NCBI RefSeq assembly: GCF_947179515.1
Contig: NC_067473.1
Coordinates: 71,478,719-71,542,718, forward strand
Reading direction: 5' to 3'
Length of the DNA: 64,000 nucleotides
Origin: Apodemus sylvaticus
Taxonomy: Eukaryota; Chordata; Mammalia; Rodentia; Muridae
The notes beneath the pieces are model-generated. The model saw nothing but the letters and a program-made list of their open reading frames with translations. It was not told the origin of the DNA and ran no database searches. Position 1 is the first letter of the stretch, and each line of letters begins with the position of its first letter. Position numbers and translations under genes: made by a program. Of the stretch, positions 44,894 through 55,480 are shown one piece after another.

Positions 44894-46924
44894 TCTAAGC
44901 CAGAAGTTGATGTTAGGTTTCTTCTTCCATTTCTCTCCACCTTATATGATAAGGTAAAGTCTCTAAATTGAACCCAGAGCTCACAAAATCAGCTAAACTA
45001 CCAAACCAGCTTGCGTGGAGTTCTCTTACCTCAGGCCCCAAAGTGCTTCTCAGAGTTGGCCTGCAGTACCTATCCAGCATTTATATGGGTAATGGGAAAG
45101 GAAATCCATTTCCTCATGCCAACACACTGAAGTTGCTATGCAGAAACTCTGGACCTTCCTTTGTATTGCTCCACATCTCGTTGAAAATTCAGGAATCATT
45201 GTATAATTGTAAGTGACACCCTATTATTTCTGAATTGTATCTCACCAAGGCAGGACCAGTAATACCTCTCTTATGGCTGGAGTCACCTATTGACTGGCCT
45301 TTCTGTTGACTACATGGAAGAATACTTTGTATTAGAAATAACAAATTGAATCACTATTCTCTGGTGGTGACTTCCTGTTATAGCTGCAATGAATCTTTAA
45401 CTCCTCACTTTGTCTGCTGCCTCCTCTACCCACAGCTATCTCTGGCCTGCTGTGCATGGGAACCAATTATGGCCTCAAACTTTCTCTTGAGCTTTGAACT
45501 CTTCCTAAACTGTTCGTCTACCATATCAGTGATCATATATCTGTCCATAACTGTGCAAACAAACTTCTTCAACTGTGCTATTGCCTTCCCCACCTTTCTG
45601 CCTATTATCCTTCAACATACCTATTTCCAAATGAATTTGTGTGCCCATTGGCTTTCTGTATTTTGCACTAGAATATGAATGGGAAGACCTTGGCTATGTC
45701 TGCTACTTTATACTCAGGACCTTCAAGGAAAAAAGGATTTTAATAAATATTTGGGATTTTGGCATAAATATTTCAGTTATGAAACTTTGACATATTGGTA
45801 CTACATTTATATCACTTCCACTCCTCCATCTCTTCTCTGGAACTCCTCTGTGTCCTCATGTGCTCTCTTTCAAATATTATCAGGGTCTACTCCCTGCAGA
45901 AACTGATTCCCTATTTTTAGCAGTTGTTAATCACCTGTAATAATTCTTATAGTGGTAAGACCTTGTAATATTTCTCACAGTTGTGAGAATGAATTAATGA
46001 ATATAACAATATCAGTAATAACAAAACCAATAACTTCTTCCTCCATAATTTGATTATTAGCCTCCAAAGCCAACACTCCACACATACACCTCAATGAAAG
46101 AAAACATGATTTAATGTTTTGTTCCTATCTTCTTCACTCTACACTACTCCATTCAGAACCATTATGGTCATATTTTCATCTTAATATAATTGACAGTGTT
46201 TATCTTCTATTGTATAACATGAGTCACAAAGTTGTTTAGCATGTTTCTGTGCCCACATAGTTTCAATATATGACACTGTGTCTATTGCAGCTTTCTTTTC
46301 TTCTTTTGTTTAGCTATAGTTTGTTATTTAATATAGTTTAAATGTGCTCATGAGATTTAAGGTCTCTGGGGTCTTGTTAGAAAATATATACTTGCCACTT
46401 GTACAGCAGATTTTATCAGTGTGATCATGATTGGGTCAGAATCTTCTTTCCCTAGGGACTTTACAGACATCCTTCAGATATTCTAGTATGGACTTATGGA
46501 TACAAACAGCATTCTTTGCTCTTGGTTTTCAATAAATTCTCCATATGAATTTCATTTATTATAACTTGTACTATTGTTTACTGAAAAATTCTTCCCCAAT
46601 ATTGTTTTAGCATTTGAAGACATCTACTTCCTTAGAAATTTTAATATTATCTGAAATTTTCAATCATGTTTTCCTCAATTATTTCCTTACTAATATCAAT
46701 ATAATTTTTGTTCTTTTCATCTTTTTCAAGTTTTGTCTAGATTTCTCTGAATAATTTTTTCTGTAATATGCAAAGTATTATTCCCTTAGTCTTTACAAAG
46801 CTGTACAATTGAAGTAATAAAGAGAGTAGTTTTCTTGTGTATGATGTAATCTTTTTCCTTCCTTTTCTTTCCCAGACTCCAACACATATGTAGCAATATA
46901 GTTACTCCTAATGACTTTCTGATA
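44894..46924. other. No recognised feature
   Basis: Two kb of A+T-rich DNA. The 110-codon plus-strand frame 45346-45678 is Cys/Leu/Phe/Ser-rich without a recognisable domain and immediately abuts another frame; I treat both as chance. Confidence 0.45.
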
Positions 46925-47695
46925 TACTCATAAACCAGTGCTTTGTTCAGCTATCATCAGAGAAACTTCCTCTTGTAGCATATGCAAAATACAGAGACTC
47001 ACAGCCAGGCATTACACAGAGAGTGACAGACCGTGGAACAGTAACCCTAATGGCATGTCTCCATCAAATCTTTCCCTCCAGAGATTAGGAAATTCCATAG
47101 AACAGGCAAAGTGTAAGAGAGAGATGAAGTACACCAAGAAAACAAGGCCCTCTAAATCAACAGGAGCAAAGCTCATATGAACTCAGAGCGCCCGAAGCAG
47201 CATGCAGGGGGCTGGCCTTGGGAAGCACCAGGTCCTTTATGTATATCATGGCTTCCAGGGTAGTGTTTTTATGGGATTCCTCAGTGTGCAAATGAGTAGG
47301 TCTCTGATTCTTTTTCCTTCTTTTGGACTCTTTTCCCTCTTTAGGTTTGTCTTGTTCAAATTTGATGTGATAGTTTTTTTGTCTTATCTTATATTTTTTA
47401 TACTTAAAAATGGATGGGTAAGTGAATGAATGAATGAATTAATTAATGAATGAATATCCATCCACTAGGGGAAAGGTTAACGACCAATTCCTTATTTATA
47501 CCTGCATGTGGTTTTATTTTGGTTTCTTGGGATTTGTTTTGGGGTTGTTATATTGAGATTTTGTTTCATTTGGGGGAAAGAAGTTGGGAGTTGGGATAGG
47601 AAGGTACTTTGGAGAGGAAAGTACCTTCATATCATACTTTATATGATAAAAATATATTTGAATTTATAGTGAAAATATAAGAATAAAAAGAGAAA
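46925..47695 (+). mobile_element. Lx-type L1 3' UTR, sense
   Basis: CAGAGACTCACAGCCAGGCA, GGCATGTCTCCATCAAATCT, ACACCAAGAAAACAAGGCCC, TATGAACTCAGAGCGCCCGA and TTTGATGTGATAGTTTTTTT are the successive phrases of an old rodent L1 3' UTR. A (GAAT)n run sits at 47412-47453. Confidence 0.8.
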
Positions 47696-47699
47696 AATG

Positions 47700-48149
47700 T
47701 CGGTCAAGAACTTTAAGCAGTCACTTGTAGTAGAAATCATGAAACTCACAGCTCACTTCATTTGGCTCATGCTTAATGAGCTTTCTTATACAGCACAGGA
47801 CCAATTTCCCCAGGAATGGTCCTGCTTACAGTGTAACATGTCCTTCTACATCAATTAATAAACAAGTTAATACCTTAGTGATAAACCCAATAGACAACTT
47901 ACTTGAGTTTTTTTTTCAGAAGATTACTTGTCAAGTAGACAGTTAATACTAACTAGACTACATCATCCCTTGTCAATTTGGCACCCAAATACCTTAAAGC
48001 ATAATCTTTCATTCCTTGCCTCCAAGATATCATGTTAATATTATAAATCACAAATAATACACAGTTCAACTTTTAAAGTCCTATAGTCTTAAAACTGTCC
48101 TTTGCTTTAAAACTCCAGTGTCTTTTTAAAACTTAAATTTACTTGATGG
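47700..48149 (-). mobile_element. Rodent medium-reiteration repeat, first part
   Basis: TTTCTTATACAGCACAGGAC, AATGGTCCTGCTTACAGTGT, CTTGTCAATTTGGCACCCAA and TAATCTTTCATTCCTTGCCT match the antisense layout of the family at 4.9 kb and run on past it. It is interrupted at about 48150 by an L1 and continues at 49190. Confidence 0.65.
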
Positions 48150-49189
48150 CTAAGGATGCTTCAAGACTCCATCTTAACACCTGTCAGAACAACTAAGATC
48201 AATAACACTAGTGACAGCTAATGCTGGTAAAGATATAAAGCAATGGGAACATTCCTCCATTGCTGGTGGGAGTGCAAACTTGTGCAGCCACTATGTAAAG
48301 CAATATGATGGTTTCTCAGTAATTTGGGAATTGATCTACCTTAAGACTCAGCTATACCACTCTTGGGTATATACCCAAAAGGCTGTCCATCTTACCACAA
48401 GGACACTTGCTCAACTGTATTCATAATGACTTTATTTATAATAGCCAGAAATTGAAAACAACCTATATGTCTTTCAACTAATGAGTGGATAAAGAACATG
48501 TGGTACATTTACACAATGGAGTATTACTCAGCTGTTTAAAAAAAGACATCATGCAGGCAAATGGATGGAACTATATTTAAAAAACAAAAGTCATACTGAG
48601 TGATGTAATCCAGACCAGAAAGGTAAACATGATTATGCCTAGCCCAATCAGACTTCTCTAGCAGCTGATGGGGAAGATGCAGAGACCCACAGCCAATCAT
48701 TAGGCTGAGCTTGAGATCACTGCAGAGAGTGGGAGGAAGCATTGTAGGAGTCAGAAGAGAACAAGACCCACAGAAGCAACTAGAGGTCTCATAGAGTGTC
48801 ACAAGACTGAACCAACAATTAAGGATTCTTTATAAGACTTTCCTAAGTCACTTATGTAAGTGTTATCATTGTTTAGCTTGGGGCTTCTGTAGGACTCCTA
48901 ACAGTGGGAAGGAGGATGTCTCTGACTCTTTTGCCTGCTCTTGGGACTCTTTTACTCCTACTGGACTTCCTTGCCCAGCTTTGATGTGAGGGTTTGTGCA
49001 TAGTCTTCTTTTATCTTGTTATGTTCTGTTTGGCTGATATATCTGGGAGGCCCTCTCTTTTCTGAAGGAAAATTAAAGAACAGTGGATCTAGGGGATAGG
49101 GAATATAGGGGAAGAACAGGGAGGATTAGAGGGAGAGGAAACTGTGGACAGGATGTATAATATGAAAAAAGAACAATTTAAAAGAAAAA
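48150..49189 (+). mobile_element. Lx-type L1, ORF2 end and 3' UTR, nested
   Basis: It starts in ORF2 at codons resembling RMTKINNTSDS (ACACCTGTCAGAACAACTAA) and runs through the Cys-motif region, LGIYPK-like codons and GGAGTATTACTCAGCTGTTT to the 3' UTR (CACAGCCAATCATTAGGCTG) and AAAAAAGAACAATTTAAAAG. It splits the rodent repeat, so it is younger than that repeat. Confidence 0.85.
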
Positions 49190-49884
49190 TCAAGCTTCTT
49201 AATTTGGACTCCTGTAAAATCACAAAAGTCTTAGAACTTCTTCTCAAAAGGAAAATCCTGGGAACAATAATATCAAAGGAAACCCAAAATCCATCATTGT
49301 AAATTCAGTACTACAGTTCAATTTCTAATTTCTGGGCCTCACACATTGCATATTTCTGACTCAAAAAGCTTAGGAAGTCCCATGTCTGCACCTCTGACAT
49401 CCACAGCAAATAACTCATTTCATAAGCTTAAGTGGGTTCCACCACACACCTCTCACTACATATGACAGAGACCCCATGGTTCTGGCATTTACAATATTTT
49501 GTTTCTTAATTATAACTGAGGCTTTCCCTTCACCAGTAGCCTCTCCCAGCCACTCCATCAGGACAGATCCTTCCACATGTTGTCAAGATTAAGCTGACCT
49601 CCATGACTCATACATACCTTGCAAACCAGTACCAGATGAAAAAGTTCTGTGTGCTGACAGAGAACAGTTTTCTATTGCCCAAATGAAATACAAAAGATTT
49701 AGCTGAATGATGCTAGATTCTTATTAACCATGTCATATTCATCACCTCCAGCATGAATAGCACTCTGTTGTATCAATGAAGCACAAAGTATTTCACCTCA
49801 GTAATGTTAGTATCTTATTAATGATAGCTCATTTGATCAAAGTGCATGCATTATTAGCTTGAAATATATGAATAGTCCGTATTC
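49190..49884 (-). mobile_element. Rodent medium-reiteration repeat, second part
   Basis: Resumes with AATTTGGACTCCTGTAAAAT after the L1 and continues with ACCAGTAGCCTCTCCCAGCC and GTATTTCACCTCAGTAATGT, phrases I associate with the internal part of the same long rodent repeat. Confidence 0.5.
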
Positions 49885-50520
49885 CAATCTTTTTAAAATT
49901 TTATTTAATTTTTTTATATTCCATATTTTATACCCCTCCCAGTCCACCCTCTGACTGTTCCACATCCCATATATCCTCCCCCATCTCTACAAAGATATCC
50001 CCACCCCCAGCCTATCAGAGCTCTTCACTCCAGTCTCTTGAGGGTTAGATGCATCTCCTCTGATTGAACCCAGACTTGGCAGTCCTCTTCTGTATATATG
50101 TTGGGGGCCTCATATCAGCTGGTTTGTATGTTGCCTGGTTGGTGATCCAGTATCCGAGAGATCTCAGAGGTCCAGATTAGTTGAGACTGCTGGTCCTCCT
50201 ACAGGGTCTCCCTCTTCCTCAGCTTCTAGCTTTTCCTTAATTCAGTCACAGGGGTCAGCAGCTTCTGTCCATTGGTTAGATGTAAATATCTACATCTGAC
50301 TCTTTCAGCTGCTTGTTGGGTCTTTCAGAAGGTAGTCATGATAAGCCATTTTTTGTGAGCACTCCACAGCCTCAGTAATAGTGTCATGCCTTGGCACCTC
50401 CCCTTGAGCTAGATCCCACTTTGGGCCTGTCCTGGAACTCCTTTTCCTCAGGCTCTTCTCCATTATTGTCCTTGCAGTTCTTTCAGAAAGGAATATATCC
50501 CAGCCTTAATAGAGTTTTTT
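49885..50520 (-). mobile_element. Lx-type L1 3' UTR, antisense, nested
   Basis: ATTTAATTTTTTTATATTCC, then ACCCCTCCCAGTCCACCCTC, TGTTGGGGGCCTCATATCAG, GAGACTGCTGGTCCTCCTAC and CCTTGAGCTAGATCCCACTT. A close relative of 53.74-54.43 kb in the same orientation. Confidence 0.85.
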
Positions 50521-51130
50521 CTTACTAATATCTAAGTCTGGCCTCTATCATCTGAATTTCTCTCATTACACTTATCTGCCAAGCTCCTGAATGATGGTCC
50601 TTTAAGCTATTGTCATTCAATAGCTTTTCCAGTTCAAAATTCTAATTCACAACCCTCCAGCAAATATTATGAGGAAAAAAAGCCCCACTCCTGGTACTAA
50701 TTTTAGTTTTAGTTTTTCTCTGTTGTTGAGACAAATTACATGGCCAAAAACAATTAGAAAATGGAAGGGTTTAGTTGGCTTATATGTCAAGGTTGCATTC
50801 TGTATTACTTACTTTTCTATTGTGACAAAATACTATGGCCACAGAAATTTATAAGAGAAAGCAGTTAATCGAGCTTACAGTTAAAAAAAAAAAAAAAGAC
50901 TAGAGTCTCTGATATCAGAGCAAAGGCATGATGGCAAGAACAGTCAAGTGTTCACATCTCAAACATACATAAGAAAACACACAGCACACTGGAAATGATG
51001 CAAGACATTTGACATTTCAAGTCCACACACAAATTATATACTCCTCTAATAAGGCTATACCTCCTAATCCTTTCCCAAACCAGCTGGGGTCCATGTAGTC
51101 TGACATATGGGCCTATGGAGATCATTGTCA
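50521..51130 (-). mobile_element. Rodent medium-reiteration repeat, third part and second copy
   Basis: CCCCACTCCTGGTACTAATT followed by a TTTTCTCTGTTGTTGAGACA end closes the long repeat. A second, tail-to-head copy starts at about 50800 (ACTTTTCTATTGTGACAAAA) and ends with GGGCCTATGGAGATCATTGT. A 15-A run lies at 50883-50897. Confidence 0.6.
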
Positions 51131-51157
51131 TTCAATACACAAACCTATAACCAACAG

Positions 51158-52148
51158 ATTGGGGAAGTATCTTCACCAACCCTAAATCCGACAGAGGGCT
51201 AATATCTAATATATACAAAGAACTCAAGAAGGTAGAACCCAGAGAACCAAATAACCCCATTAAAAAGTGGGGTATGGAGCTAAACAAAGAATTTTCACAT
51301 GAAGAACTTTGGAGGGCTGAGAAACACCTTAAGAAATGTTCAACATCATTAATCATTAGGAAAATGCAAATCAAAACAACCCTGAGATTTCACTTCACAC
51401 CAGTCAGAATGGCTAAGATCAAAAACTCAGGAGACAGCAGGTGTTGGCGAGGATGTGGAGAAAGAGGAACACTCCTCCACTGCTGGTGGGATTGCAAGAT
51501 GGTGCAACCACTTTGGAAATCAGTCTGGCGGTTCCTCAGAAATCTGGATACGACACTTATGGAGGACCCTGCTATACCACTCGTGGGCATATACCCAGAG
51601 GATTCCCCAGCATGCAATAAGGACACATGCTCCACTATGTTCATAGCAGCCCTATTTGTAGTAGCCAGAAGCTGGAAAGAACCCAGGTGTCCTTCAACAG
51701 AGGAGTGGATACAAAAAAATGTGGTATATTTACAAAATGGAGTACTATTCAGCCATTAGAAACAATGAATTCATGAAATTCTTAGACAAATAGATGGAGC
51801 TGGAGAACATCATACTAAGTGAGATAACCCAGTCTCAAAAGATCAATCATGGTATGCACTCACTGATAAGTGGATATTAGCCTAGAAACATTGAATACCC
51901 AAGACATAATCAACATATTAAATGATGTCAAAAAGAATGGAGGAGTGGCCCCTGGTTCTGGAAAGACTCAGTGCAAGAGTATAGGGGAATTCCAGAACAG
52001 GGAAGTGGGAAGGGGTAGATGGAGGAACAGGGGGAGGGACGAGGGCTTATGAGACTTGCGGGGAGTGGGGACCCAGAAAAGGGGAAATCATTTGAAATGT
52101 AAATTAAAAATACATCAATAAATAAAAAGAAATTAAAAAAAAAAGAAA
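51158..52148 (+). mobile_element. Young L1 3' end, sense
   Basis: Starts in ORF2 at GGGGAAGTATCTTCACCAAC and runs to an A-rich tail at 52148. The 161-codon frame 51274-51759 holds the Cys/His motif (CWRGCGERGTLLHCWWDC) and stops early by a frameshift in the AAAAAA run near 51713. Very similar to 15.77-16.73 kb. Confidence 0.93.
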
Positions 52149-52424
52149 TGACAGTGCAGGAATTCAGGTAGGAGCTTATAGTGGAAACCATGGAGGAATT
52201 CAGGTGGCTGATTTGCTCACTCAAACTCATGTTCAGCAAATGTCTTAGACAGGCGAGGCTTACCTGCCCAGGGACTATTCCCATTCAGTGTGTTGATTCC
52301 TCCTGCATCAATTATCAAGACAAGCAATCTCTCCCAAACATGTCACAGACTAACCTTATAGACAATTATCAACTGAGACACTTAGTGAGAGTCTGTGATT
52401 TATCAGCTTAACACTAAGATACCT
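52149..52424 (-). mobile_element. Rodent medium-reiteration repeat fragment
   Basis: CATGGAGGAATTCAGGTGGC, TGCCCAGGGACTATTCCC, CCTGCATCAATTATCAAGAC and TCAGCTTAACACTAAGATAC match the antisense layout of the family. It carries the unexpanded CCATGGAGGAAT site that corresponds to the minisatellite unit at 5.1 kb. Confidence 0.6.
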
Positions 52425-53230
52425 ATATACAAGTCCTTTGTTAGATATAATTTTCAAAAGTATTTCCACTTCTGTGAGTTCTCTTTACATTCTTAATAAT
52501 TTCATTTAACAAACTAGTATAATTTTAGTTGTTTCCATTGTATTTATTTTTATTTATTTTTGTTATTTTGCTTGCAATTTAAATATCCTTTGCTTCTACT
52601 TTATGAAACTGGCTAGTACAAAAATATGGATATCCATACCTATATTTACAACTAATAATTTAATAGTTTTAACAATAGTATTTGTGTTTTTAAACCATAT
52701 ATGTGCATATATATTCAAATGATTACATATATATTTACAACTCTATATATTAATTTATATATATTTAATACAATATATATTTAAAGTTAAATGTGATAAT
52801 TATAGAATTTCTTTCTGAATTTAAAATTCTATTTTATTATTCTGTATATCTGTCACTTTGAGTGTCAATACTATGCTATGTTTATTACAGTACCTTTACA
52901 CTTTTGAAACTGGAAAGTGCAACTCTTTCCACTCTATACTTTTCAAGATTGTTTTGATTATCTTGAGTTTTCTGAATTTTCTTACAAAATTTCAAATCAG
53001 CTTATCTGATTTGAAACTTCTACAAAGAAACTAGATGGGGCTTTGAAATTGTTGCTTTGGACCACAGATGAATTTGGAGAAACACTGCATCTTAATAATA
53101 TTAAGTCATCTAACGCATAAGCACAGTGATCTCTTTCTGTTCATTGAAGTTTTCTTCATTTCAACATAGTTTTATAATTTTAATGATCAAAATTTTACAT
53201 TTTGATTTACTTTTAATTCTTATATTGCTT
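52425..53230 (-). mobile_element. Ancient L1 ORF2 fragment, antisense
   Basis: AGTCCTTTGTTAGATATAAT at the start, then CAAGATTGTTTTGATTATCT, ATCTTAATAATATTAAGTCA and CTTTCTGTTCATTGAAGTTT match, in order, the reverse complement of conserved L1 ORF2. An A+T-rich stretch (52690-52800) interrupts it. Strongly diverged, hence much older than the other L1s here. Confidence 0.6.
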
Positions 53231-53399
53231 AATGTTATTATAAATGAAGTCTATTTTCTATTTATTCTTTGTTCTTTCCCAATATATAGGCTTAAATATT
53301 GATTTTATGTCTAGAAATACTACTTATTAAACATAATATAATTTTAGTGGACTCCTTATAATAGACTATATATTATAGTTATCTGTAAGTATAGTTTTT

Positions 53400-53735
53400 A
53401 TTAAATTATCTTATTTATTTACCTTCTATATGCCGTCCTCTTCACGGTCCTCCATCCCAGAGCTCGTCATTCTATTCCCCATACCTTTGCTGCTGAGGGA
53501 TGCTTCCACACACTCACCCACCCATCCCCACCTCACCCCTGCCAGCATCACCCTGCCCTGGAGCATCAAGTTTCTATAGGATTAGGCACTTCTTCTCCAT
53601 TGAGGCCAGACAAGGCAGTTCTCTGCTGCATATGTATGGAAGAGTGGGGTAGCTCATGTATGCTCTTTGGTTGGTGGCTCCCAGGGGTCTGGGTTAGTAG
53701 ATACTTTTGTTTTTACCTTTGTTGTTGTTTATTTA
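53400..53735 (-). mobile_element. L1 3' UTR fragment, antisense
   Basis: TTCTTCTCCATTGAGGCCAG, ACAAGGCAGTTCTCTGCTGC and ATGCTCTTTGGTTGGTGGCT match the 19.5-19.7 kb Lx 3' UTR. Another L1 tail abuts it on the right in the same orientation. Confidence 0.75.
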
Positions 53736-55125
53736 TTTATTTATTTATTTACACTCCAGATTTTATTCACCTACCCCAGGCCACCCTCCAACTGTTCCAC
53801 ATCCCACACCTCCTCTTCCCACCCGTGTCTCCACAAGGATGTCACCACTCACCACCTACCACCCACCACCCACATAGCCATACCTGTAAACTCTCTGAGG
53901 CTTCCAGTCTCTTGAGGGTTAGGTGCATCTTCTCTAACTATGCCCAGACCCAGCAGTCCTCTGCTGTATCTGTGTTGGAGATATTATATCAGCTGGTATA
54001 CGCTGCCTGGTTGGTGGTCAGTTCAATGTTTGAGAGATCTTGGGTGTCCAGGTTAATTGAGACTGCTGGTCCTCCTACAGGGTCTCCCTCCTCCTCAACT
54101 TCTTCTGGCCTTTCCCTAATTCAACCACAGGGTCAGCAGCTTCTGTCCATTAGTTGAGTATAAATATCTGCATCTGACTTTTTCAGCTGTTGTTGGGTCT
54201 TCCAGACTATGTTCATGATAGGTCCTTTTTGTGAGTACTCCATAGCCTCAGTAAGTGTCAGGCCTTGGGGCCTCCCTCCCCTTGAGCTGGATCCCACTTT
54301 GGGGATGTCCCTGGACCTTCTTTTCCTCGGGCTCCTATCCATTTCCATTCCTGCAGTTCTTTCATTCCTTCAATTCTTTCATACAGGACAGGAACAATTA
54401 TGGGTCAGAGTTTTGACTATAGGATGACCACCCCCTCCCTCACTTGATGCCGTATCTTCCATATCTTCCTGCTGGAGGTAGGCTTTATAAGTTCCCTCTT
54501 TCTACTGTCACGCTTTTTTTGTTTTTGTTTTTCATTTGTTTTTGTTTTTGTTTTTCGAGACAGGGTTTCTCTGTGAGTCCTGGAACTCACTGTGTAGACC
54601 AAGTTGGCCTCAAACTCAGAAATTTGACTGCCTCGCAAGTGCTGTGATTACAGGCATGCACTACCACGCCTGGCGCAACTGTCAGGCATTTTATCTAAGT
54701 TTCCTCCCTTTGAAACCTGAGAGTCTCTTAACTCCAAGGTCTCTGGTGCATGCTAATTTCCCCCAACCTCCTACCTCCAAAGGCTACCTGTTTCCATTCT
54801 TTCTGATGGACCTCAGGGTTTCAGTCCTTCTACCTCACCCAATAGCAGATCTGGTTCCCTATCCACTTTCCCTCCCAGGTCCCTCCTTCCCCACTTGTGA
54901 TTGGTTTCTTCTCCCTCCCAAGTGGGACTCAGACATCTTCACTTGGGCCCTTCAACTTGTTGGCCTTTTTGAGTTCTGTGGACTATATTCTGTACTTTTT
55001 TTTTTTTTGCTAATATCCACTTATTAGTGAGTATATGCATGAATATCCTTTTGGGTCTGAGTTACCTCACTCAGGATGATATTTTCTAGTTCCATCCATT
55101 TGCCTGCAAAACTCAGGATTTTCTT
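53736..55125 (-). mobile_element. Lx-type L1 3' end and ORF2 terminus, antisense, split by a B1
   Basis: A (TTTA)n tail starts at about 53730, then ACACTCCAGATTTTATTCAC and the reversed 3' UTR. After the B1 it continues through CTCCCTCCCAAGTGGGACTC and GCTAATATCCACTTATTAGT to the ORF2 end (GTTCCATCCATTTGCCTGCA). The 185- and 163-codon plus-strand frames are shadows of non-coding UTR sequence. Confidence 0.85.
54511..54677 (-). mobile_element. B1 SINE, antisense
   Basis: GAGACAGGGTTTCTCTGTGA, CTGGAACTCACTGTGTAGAC and TGATTACAGGCATGCACTAC form the reverse complement of the 7SL-derived B1, with a T-rich tail on the left. A short internal stretch around the usual GGCGGATTTCTGAG is shortened. ACTGTCA occurs at both edges (54504-54510 and 54678-54684), consistent with a target duplication. 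Confidence 0.93.
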
Positions 55126-55189
55126 TATTGGTTTAACCTAATTGTAGATGGTAAGGAGATGCAAATAGTTTTATATACCCATATCATTT

Positions 55190-55480
55190 CTTTAGGTAAA
55201 TATTTTATTAATTTTAATATTTAATACATTGTATTTTTATCATATGTACCCACAACTCCTTCTTCGAATACTTACCAGATCTTCTCCTCTCTCCCCATAC
55301 CCAATGATTTCTTTTTCTTGTTACTGTTGAGTTTAATGATACAAAAATTCTAGTTGTGATGTCCATAGGTTTCTATCTACCTGCTGGAGTATGGTTGACC
55401 TAAAAATAGCCACCCTCTTAAAGTAAACTGACTCTCCTTTCTCTTGAAGCCATCAGCTATCCATAGATCCTCATTCAGAT
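55190..55480 (-). mobile_element. Possible old L1-like fragment
   Basis: TTGTATTTTTATCATATGTA, CCTGCTGGAGTATGGTTGAC and CTTAAAGTAAACTGACTCTC resemble a rodent repeat in reverse orientation. The family is uncertain. Confidence 0.3.

Noticed and set aside
45346..45906. 110-codon and adjoining 75-codon frames as a small membrane protein
   Set aside because: No recognisable domain, and hydrophobic composition follows from T-rich DNA.
53600..55027. 185- and 163-codon plus-strand frames
   Set aside because: They run through antisense L1 3' UTR and an antisense B1.
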